Below are positions 57,339-64,000 of a stretch of 64,000 bases of DNA, in pieces. Numbering within the stretch: position 1 is the stretch's first letter; each line of letters starts with the position of its first letter. The DNA is taken from assembly GCA_037176705.1 (NCBI GenBank), contig CM073887.1:25919501-25983500 (forward strand), written 5' to 3'. This DNA is from Molossus alvarezi. Taxonomy: Eukaryota > Chordata > Mammalia > Chiroptera > Molossidae. The notes below the pieces were generated by a model. That model saw nothing but the letters and a program-made list of their open reading frames with translations, was not told the DNA's origin and made no database searches. The translations under genes were made by a program, and so were the position numbers.

Positions 57339-58316
57339 AAGAGGAAATGAGATAAGTTAGAAGACTATTAGAGTAATTATGGTAACAGGTCAAGGGCAAA
57401 ACTAATGTGGTGGTAGAAATGATAAGAGGGCCCCTGGAAGAGATGTTAGAGATCAGTCTGAGGGAGATAAAAAAAACCTAGAACAGTTTCCTGCTTTTGA
57501 AGTTTATTTGGCTTAATGGTAGAGATAGCATTCACTGAAGTAGAAGATGCAGAAGAAAATGTCTGTGGTTAGGGGGCTATAATTGGCGGAAAAGTGTTAA
57601 AACTTTAATTTAGGAGTTAAAGAGAGATATAGTTCATATTTGGGCATATTTTTTTGCATAGTTCCTGTATAGGACTCTGCTGTATGTCAGGTAAAAATCT
57701 TATTTTAGATCATCCAAAAAAACACACAACTGTTTTGCACAGGCTACCTATTTTTAACACTAACACCTACACTAGGAACAATGGCTACAAAACAGAATCT
57801 GCTCAATTTATCCTAAACATTTTATATTCCCAAAGTTTAGGCACCATGTCAAAAGTTTTAGTGTTTTTCTCTTTTCTATGCAATTTGTTGCTTTATTTAT
57901 AAATTTAGAACAGTCAAAATATTGAAGGAAACTTTCTTTTTCTAACTTAAAATTAATTTGATGAATTTATAGAAGTTATAAAATTAATTGATAAAGTTTC
58001 TAATATTCATCTCACATTAAGTGGATTAAATCAGTTTGGTGGCATTCACATAGGAATTACATTTATACTATATGTATTACATTTTACCATTGTAACATAC
58101 ATGTCAAGGACATGATTTAATTAACATCCATATTTAGATTTAGATTGGAATTGACACATTAAGGAGCCTGCTTTATTAAAATATTACACTCTGTGCAATT
58201 TGAGGTATCAGAGAACAGGTATTTTGAGCCCCCAACAAAATGAAACCACTCCTTTTGTGATATTCCTTTGTCTCACCCTTGCTTCGTAGTTGTTCTTTCT
58301 ATTTTTTAAATTGTAG

Positions 58317-58338
58317 ATTCCTGTGCTAGTTGCTGAAA
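58317..58338 (+). other. NPY2R: NPY2R exon 2 5' UTR part
   Basis: A 22-nt leader between the inferred splice acceptor and the start codon, containing the in-frame TAG that rules out an upstream extension. Confidence 0.7.
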
Positions 58339-59484
58339 ATGGGCCCAATAGGTGCAGAGGCTGATGAGAACCAGACAGTGGAAGAAATGAAAGTGGAGCA
58401 GTATGGTCCAGGGCAAACCACTCCTAGAGGCGAGCTGGCCCCTGACCCTAAGCCAGAGCTTATAGACAGCACCAAGCTGATTGAGGTACAGATTGTCCTT
58501 ATATTGGCCTATTGCTCCATCATCTTGCTTGGGGTGATTGGCAACTCCTTGGTGATCCATGTGGTGATCAAATTCAAGAGCATGCACACAGTAACCAACT
58601 TTTTCATTGCCAATCTGGCTGTGGCAGATCTTCTGGTGAACACCCTGTGCCTGCCATTCACTCTCACCTACACCTTAATGGGAGAGTGGAAAATGGGTCC
58701 TGTCCTATGCCACCTGGTACCCTATGCCCAGGGCCTGGCAGTACAGGTGTCCACAATCACCTTGACAGTAATTGCCCTGAACCGGCATCGTTGCATCGTC
58801 TACCACCTGGAGAGCAAGATCTCCAAGCGATTCAGCTTCCTGATTATTGGCTTTGCCTGGGGCATCAGTGCCCTGCTAGCAAGCCCCCTGGCCATCTTCC
58901 GTGAGTATTCACTGATTGAAATTATTCCTGACTTTGCAATTGTGGCCTGTACCGAGAAGTGGCCTGGTGAGAAGACCATGTATGGCACTGTCTACAGTCT
59001 TTCCTCCTTATTAATCCTGTATGTTTTGCCTCTGGGCATCATATCTTTTTCCTACACTCGTATCTGGAGTAAACTTAAGAACCATGTCAGCCCTGGAGCT
59101 GCTAATGATCACTACCATCAACGAAGGCAAAAGACCACCAAAATGCTGGTATGCGTGGTGGTGGTGTTTGCCACCAGCTGGTTGCCGCTCCATGCCTTCC
59201 AACTTGCTGTTGACATTGACAACCAAGTCCTGAACCTGAGGGAGTACAAACTCATCTTCACTGTGCTCCACATCATCGCCATGTGCTCCACCTTTGCCAA
59301 CCCCCTTCTCTATGGCTGGATGAACAGCAACTACAGAAAGGCTTTCCTCTCTGCCTTCCACTGTGAGCAGCGGTTGGACACCATTCACTCAGAAGTGTTT
59401 GTGTCATTCAAGGCTAAAAAGAACCTGGAAGTAAAAAAGAACTATGGCCCCAAAGGCTCTTTCACAGAGGCTACCAACGTCTAA
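58339..59484 (+). CDS. NPY2R: Neuropeptide Y receptor type 2 (Y2), complete
   Basis: A class A, Gi/o-coupled receptor for NPY and PYY(3-36) in the plasma membrane, presynaptic on many neurons. The start is ATG at 58,339, in an AAAATGG context with an in-frame TAG four codons upstream (58,327). It gives 381 residues, the usual family length. Seen: N-glycosylation site N11QT; N69 (1.50); D97 (2.50); C124 and C204, the conserved extracellular disulfide pair; R149 (3.50); W174 (4.50); P231 (5.50); SWLP at 280-283; D292 (6.59), the ligand-contacting acid of Y2; NPLLY at 321-325; and C342, the likely palmitoylation site. The reading frame is intronless. Oddity: residue 148 (3.49) is Asn (AAC at 58,780), giving NRH where DRH is expected. 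Identity is certain from sustained similarity over the whole length. Confidence 0.98.
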   Translation: MGPIGAEADENQTVEEMKVEQYGPGQTTPRGELAPDPKPELIDSTKLIEVQIVLILAYCSIILLGVIGNSLVIHVVIKFKSMHTVTNFFIANLAVADLLVNTLCLPFTLTYTLMGEWKMGPVLCHLVPYAQGLAVQVSTITLTVIALNRHRCIVYHLESKISKRFSFLIIGFAWGISALLASPLAIFREYSLIEIIPDFAIVACTEKWPGEKTMYGTVYSLSSLLILYVLPLGIISFSYTRIWSKLKNHVSPGAANDHYHQRRQKTTKMLVCVVVVFATSWLPLHAFQLAVDIDNQVLNLREYKLIFTVLHIIAMCSTFANPLLYGWMNSNYRKAFLSAFHCEQRLDTIHSEVFVSFKAKKNLEVKKNYGPKGSFTEATNV

Positions 59485-60121
59485 GGAAGCTCTGGTAAGA
59501 AACTGTGTGGATGAATTCTAACCAGAGCTCTAAATCTGGTTGGGGAGGGCTCCCAGGTGCATCCTGATTTCCCACTTTAAGGAAGAAGAGCATCTGAATG
59601 GAAGTAGCTGTGGTGTCATTGGTGAAAACGTCATTGGCAGAGCCGAGGTGAAAACGCATGTTCGGACATAGAGCCACAGGACAGTTTGAATACAGTGGCC
59701 TGGCTGGTAGGTTGAATTACGAGTAAAAGCAGAGAGAAATGCTTCTGGCTGTTTCCCAGACTGAAGGAAACCTGAAGAAGGAACTGGTGTCATCAGCATC
59801 GCTAAAAGGTGGTGGCTAAATAAGTGGACTTTCCAGTCACCTTGGGGAGTAGATTGGGGATGATGGGTAATTAACTATTCCCTCCTCATCTGATGAAAAG
59901 ATGACCAAACACCAGTTTTCCTAGGGAGCCACAAGCTCTCTTTTATTGTATTTTTTTTGTGTGTGTGACTCTTCCTATAAATTAAATCCACCAGGAGACC
60001 CAGCAGGTAACTATTACCACCTATTTGCATGAATTCTAAGAAATAAACTGAATTTGCCACAGAATTAGTATTTTGGTAAATAATGGGTAAAATCCTTAAT
60101 ACTCAGCTGGTTATTCTCTTT

Positions 60122-60308
60122 TAAATTTTTTTTATTTATTGATTTTAGATAGAGAGGAAGGAGAGGGAGAGAGAGAAGACAAGAGAGAACATGGATTGGC
60201 CGCCTCCTTCATGCCCCCCACTGAGGACTGTGCCCATAACCTGGGCATGTGCCCTGACCTGGAATCAAACAGGTGACCTCCTGGTGCATGGGTCAATGCA
60301 CAATCACT
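60122..60308 (-). mobile_element. Ves SINE, older subfamily
   Basis: A minus-strand Ves SINE of the cctcctggtgcatgggtc type, with a truncated or decayed head (ends near gcacaatcactga). No clear TSD. It lies in the inferred NPY2R 3' UTR in antisense orientation. Confidence 0.8.
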
Positions 60309-61657
60309 GATTAGTCTTCAAAACAAATGCACGTTTAGTGAAAAGTTGCTTCAACTCAGAATCAAAGGTTGAAATTCTCAGAATTATAGGAAATATAAAC
60401 CATCATTTAACTTCTCATGTATGTTGTCCTTGCTTTCTATATATAGATACTGTTTAGATAGCAAGCATACAATGTAATATATTTAGTTGTTTAATTAATT
60501 AATATTAGTTATTATAACTTTGGAACATTTATTATTCCTATGTTGGAGCTGCGTTTGTCTTCACTAGAAAATAAACCAATTAGAAAATCTTTTTTTTTAA
60601 CATTTTGTGATTATTTGTAAGCAATTTTTGCACTGGTACATAGCTCTAATGTGTTTACAGAACACAGTAGTGTTGTTCTCTTTGAAATTCATCTTCAGTA
60701 GACTCATTCATGATTAATAAAACAGTATAATTTCATCAAAATAGAACCCATCTGGTAAGAAAGCTTAAAAACATTGGGTTCATTCCATTTTGCAAATGTT
60801 CTGTTTGGACCAATTTCAACATAAATTATGCTCTCCTCAAAATTAGCTAAATTATGTGGATAACATGAATATATACATAATACAATTTTATCTATAAATA
60901 GTGGACCATAGATACTATATTATTTTTTATTTAATGATTTTATGAATATAATTTTTATTTTAACAGTGTCCAACCAAAGATGCTTAAAACCCTATTATGC
61001 TCATGGCAAATAATTGAGATGTTAAAATAATTGTATTTCTTTGGATGCTGTTAAAGAAGTTTCATTGCAATATTTTTGTGAATACAGTCTTTGAAGTTGT
61101 AAATACAGTCATTAATTTTAAATAAATTTCATATGAGTAGTATTACACTGAGTTACAAATATTAACTTTTTAAACTGGACAGTTTTATTTTATGGATGTA
61201 TTTAAAATTCATACTGTGACCCTTACTGAGTTACTTTCTTGCTGGCAATGTGAAACTGGTCTTGAAGTGGCCTGCACTTTTGGGATACAGAAAAAGAATG
61301 AAGGTATAATTTAGATTAGGTGGAAGACTGATTAAGAAGTAAACAAAAATGCTGTGTTTTTGTAATATATCATATAATTAAAGATTTCAATTTTCTGTTG
61401 GACTTGACATAAATGTCCAAAAAGAAGTTTTTTGTCCTTTAAATAGCAGTTAATTTGTTTAAGATATCAATAGAAAATTGTGTTTAAAAGTTTCTTGAAG
61501 AATTCTTACACTGTAGGAAATGTGTATGCTAATGTAATGTATTGCTTGTTGTAGTAGTAAATTATTAGAATTTAATTAATGACCCAATTAATATATGTGA
61601 TCTAATTAATTCTGTTAACTTGATGAAATCTTTTTACATAGTGATGTCATCTGTTGA

Positions 61658-61663
61658 AATAAA
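61658..61663 (+). terminator. NPY2R: Candidate NPY2R polyadenylation signal
   Basis: AATAAA in ctgttgaaataaaaggaatt. It is the last one before L2 sequence begins, and its distance from the stop codon suits the expected transcript. Confidence 0.45.
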
Positions 61664-61769
61664 AGGAATTTGGGAAACTAGAGAAACTGAGTGATACTTT
61701 CTATCAGTCCCTTTTCAAGACTAGATAGTAAACCTTTCACAGGTAAAAACGGGAAGCTAGTGGTGGCTC

Positions 61770-62400
61770 CTCACCTGTTAGTCTAGCTCTCTTTCCATTC
61801 TGCTCATGAACCTGCGTCAGTGGATTCACTCCCACGTCTGACAATGCCTGCATCTTTATTTTTAGACTAGACTTTGCATCTGCACTTGTATTTCTATCAG
61901 CCGACTTGATATGTCCACACAAATTTCCCACCAGCAGATCAAAACCAGCACGTCTAAAACAGCACCTGCCATGGTGACGCACAGCCCAGCCCTCCTCCAC
62001 TTTGTTCTCCTAGATTTCCTGCCCCATCATGTCATGCTATTGACTGAATTCCCCAAAGCCTTACTTCAGAGTTACCCTTGACTCTGTCTCTTTATCACAC
62101 ATGTCCAATTAATTCCCACATTTCCTTCTAATTCCTAGATGTTTCTTGAATCAACTCAGTTTTCTCCATCCCTATGGTCTTTACCATAGTTCAGGCTGTG
62201 ATTATCTCTCCAAACCCCTATTATTTCACCCCTGGCTTAATATAGCAACTTCCCAATTGGTCTCTCTATATCTTGTCATCTTCCTATCCAATCCAACTTT
62301 TACCTACTAGCTGGAATGATTTTTCAAAAACTCAAGTTTTATGCTTCTCATTGTCATCAGGCAATTCTGGCAATTCTGAGAATTACCCAAATAATAATTT
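61770..62400 (+). mobile_element. L2 LINE 3' region
   Basis: Contains gttacccttgactctgtctc, tgtccaattaattcccacat, tctttaccatagttcaggct and gcaacttcccaattggtctc, the usual L2 3'-region series, well diverged. Short open frames on either strand are not genes. Confidence 0.6.
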
Positions 62401-64000
62401 CTAGTTTCAACCTCATCCTCTCCTCTTGATAGCTCTTTGGGTTCTTCAAAATTGCAGCAATGTGGGTAGACTATATCTTTTTTTCTATTATGAAGACCAG
62501 TGTTGAAGATATTCTTTAAAACTGCCCCATTAGTACAGGTGAACTCAGGAGTCAAGAGTAAGTAAAGACCCTTTCCCTCTATGATAGGTTGATTGGAATG
62601 GAGGAAGATGAAATTATATCAAGCCTTAAAAAACAATCTGAAAACCACAGAAGCAAATAAATTCTGGCTTACCTCCCTAAGATTAGCAAAGGAAATGATA
62701 CCTCAGGGAGAAAACAGTCTTTAATCTTTTCAAGTAGATAAGAGATGAATTATTAATATATGGCAGCAAAAGATAGAGTTTGCTTTTCCTGCAGAATACA
62801 GAGAACATAAAGAAACAACAGAAAGATAGTGAAGAATGCAAGTATCTTCACACTCATGTCTCGTGACATTAAACAAAGGTAAGAATTTTATTCAACAAAG
62901 GTTTATGAAGGATTGATTTGTGGGGATTTATAAGTGATACCTGTCTATTAGACCATTGACCTTTTTCTGCCTCGGTACACTGGTGAGGTGTCCACAAACT
63001 TCACAGGTTCTCCTGGGTATGGAAGAGGTTACAGGAAAGATAGCCTGTGGCTTATGACAGTTCACATGCTGTCTGCTACTCCAATGCTTTCTTGTTAGTT
63101 TGTGAATGTGTAACCAAATGGAAGTAAATGAAAATGACTAACCCTGAACTACTCTCCTTTATGAACTAGCCAATGCCAAGTCTCAACACTCTTACAGATT
63201 ACTTGCAAAACACCACATAGTCGATCACGATACAGGCATGTGTTGTTACATTAAAATTAAAAAGTACTGCATTGTCTCCATGAGAAATAAAGGAAAAAAA
63301 TTGCAAGTGAATATTTTTATTTTTTATTTTTTGCCCTTCTCAAAGGAAAGTAACATGCATTGTAAAAAAGAATAATAAAGTACATGTATTTGTAAACACA
63401 CATATTTAATTACAAACAAAAAACTCCATGACATAGACTATTATCCAATATTGTACACTGTGTATAGAACATCCCACCCTCTAAAAGTGGTTATTAGACT
63501 TTTGCCAGATGGCATACTGTTCCCATGACTATCTCTGTAGAATAACTCTCCTGGGCTTTGAATGAGGAGAAAGGGGTATGCACTCTGGAATGTGAAGAGA
63601 AGTAATTTGAATATAAACAGTTTTAAAAAGCTCCTTGGTGAATGTAACCTATGTTCCCCAACCAGCTGATAAATAAAGATGACACATATCAAACTGGTGT
63701 TTATCGCTTTGAACATCAACACATTTAATAATGATTAGTGCCATCTATTAGGGTATAATAAGCTATGACCAGCCTCTAAGGACACATAGACCTACTGTGC
63801 AATCCTTCCTGTTCTTTGACAGAAGCAAAACAGAACTTTGTTTCAAGAATGTAACTGAGGAGGGAGAGAAAAGTAGATTAAAGGGAGATATTTAAGGTCA
63901 GAACTGCTGAGTGCACTGTGTATACTAAGTTGGAGCCAACTACAATCAGTCAACATAGATCTACAATAATGTCCAGATCCCATTGAGTTGACCATATGGA
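62401..64000. other. intergenic, downstream of NPY2R, no gene recognised
   Basis: AT-rich unassigned sequence to the window end. The 93-codon minus-strand frame at 63,441-63,722 resembles no protein I know. Confidence 0.4.

Larger units (their letters stand above)
53753..58316 (+). other. NPY2R: NPY2R 5' UTR intron
   Basis: Inferred intron from the donor gttagtaag (53,753) to the acceptor tctattttttaaattgtag (ending 58,316), which has a pyrimidine-rich tract just before it. Apart from the L1 and microsatellites listed separately, it is AT-rich with no gene. A diverged L2- or MIR-like stretch may lie at about 55,910-56,020. Confidence 0.6.
59485..61680 (+). other. NPY2R: NPY2R 3' UTR (inferred)
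   Basis: A long AT-rich, non-coding stretch after the stop codon. AATAAA signals occur near 60,042, 61,120 and 61,658. A 3' UTR of about 2.2 kb ending just after 61,658-61,663 would match the usual size of the mammalian coding exon. The shorter signals could give alternative mRNAs. A Ves SINE (60,122-60,308) lies within it. Confidence 0.5.

Noticed and set aside
58330..58338. Three-codon upstream extension of NPY2R beginning at TTG
   Set aside because: The ATG at 58,339 has a strong context and gives the family's N-terminus. TTG is not a credible start here, and a TAG lies directly upstream.
58512..58904. 130-codon plus-strand frame and several minus-strand frames over NPY2R
   Set aside because: They are shadows of the NPY2R coding frame.

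Overview
The window is mammalian nuclear DNA, almost certainly from a yangochiropteran (vesper-type) bat. It carries about fifteen copies of the tRNA-derived Ves SINE on both strands, several flanked by near-perfect target-site duplications (TSDs). It also has bat-type L1 3' ends, a short mariner-like MITE, and the usual old mammalian repeats (MIR, L2, MER5, MaLR LTRs). Nothing in it is bacterial. The one intact protein-coding gene is NPY2R, the neuropeptide Y receptor type 2. Layout: positions 1 to about 52,500 are gene-poor intergenic sequence in which I find no host exon and almost all recognisable content is transposon-derived. A deleted minus-strand class I endogenous retrovirus (7,620-10,626) has paired LTRs, a tRNA-Gly-like primer-binding site, and broken reverse transcriptase and RNase H remnants. 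It sits inside an older MaLR LTR. A 1.0-kb L1 3' end lies at 43.3-44.3 kb, and a twin-primed (inverted) L1 hit again by a Ves SINE lies at 50.3-51.5 kb. A CpG island (about 52.5-53.7 kb) marks the NPY2R promoter and non-coding first exon. A 4.56-kb intron (53,753-58,316) holds a second twin-primed L1 and several microsatellites. The second exon begins at 58,317 and holds the whole 381-codon reading frame (58,339-59,484) plus a long AT-rich 3' UTR, probably ending near 61,680. After that comes an old L2 and sequence with no recognised feature. NPY2R therefore works here as one unit: TATA-less GC-rich promoter, non-coding exon 1, intron in the 5' UTR, and an intronless reading frame with the 3' UTR. 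The most notable protein-level observation is that its E/DRY-type motif reads Asn-Arg-His, not the expected Asp-Arg-His, in an otherwise intact receptor. I see no novel multi-gene system. The rest of the interest lies in nested, inverted and chimeric transposon insertions.
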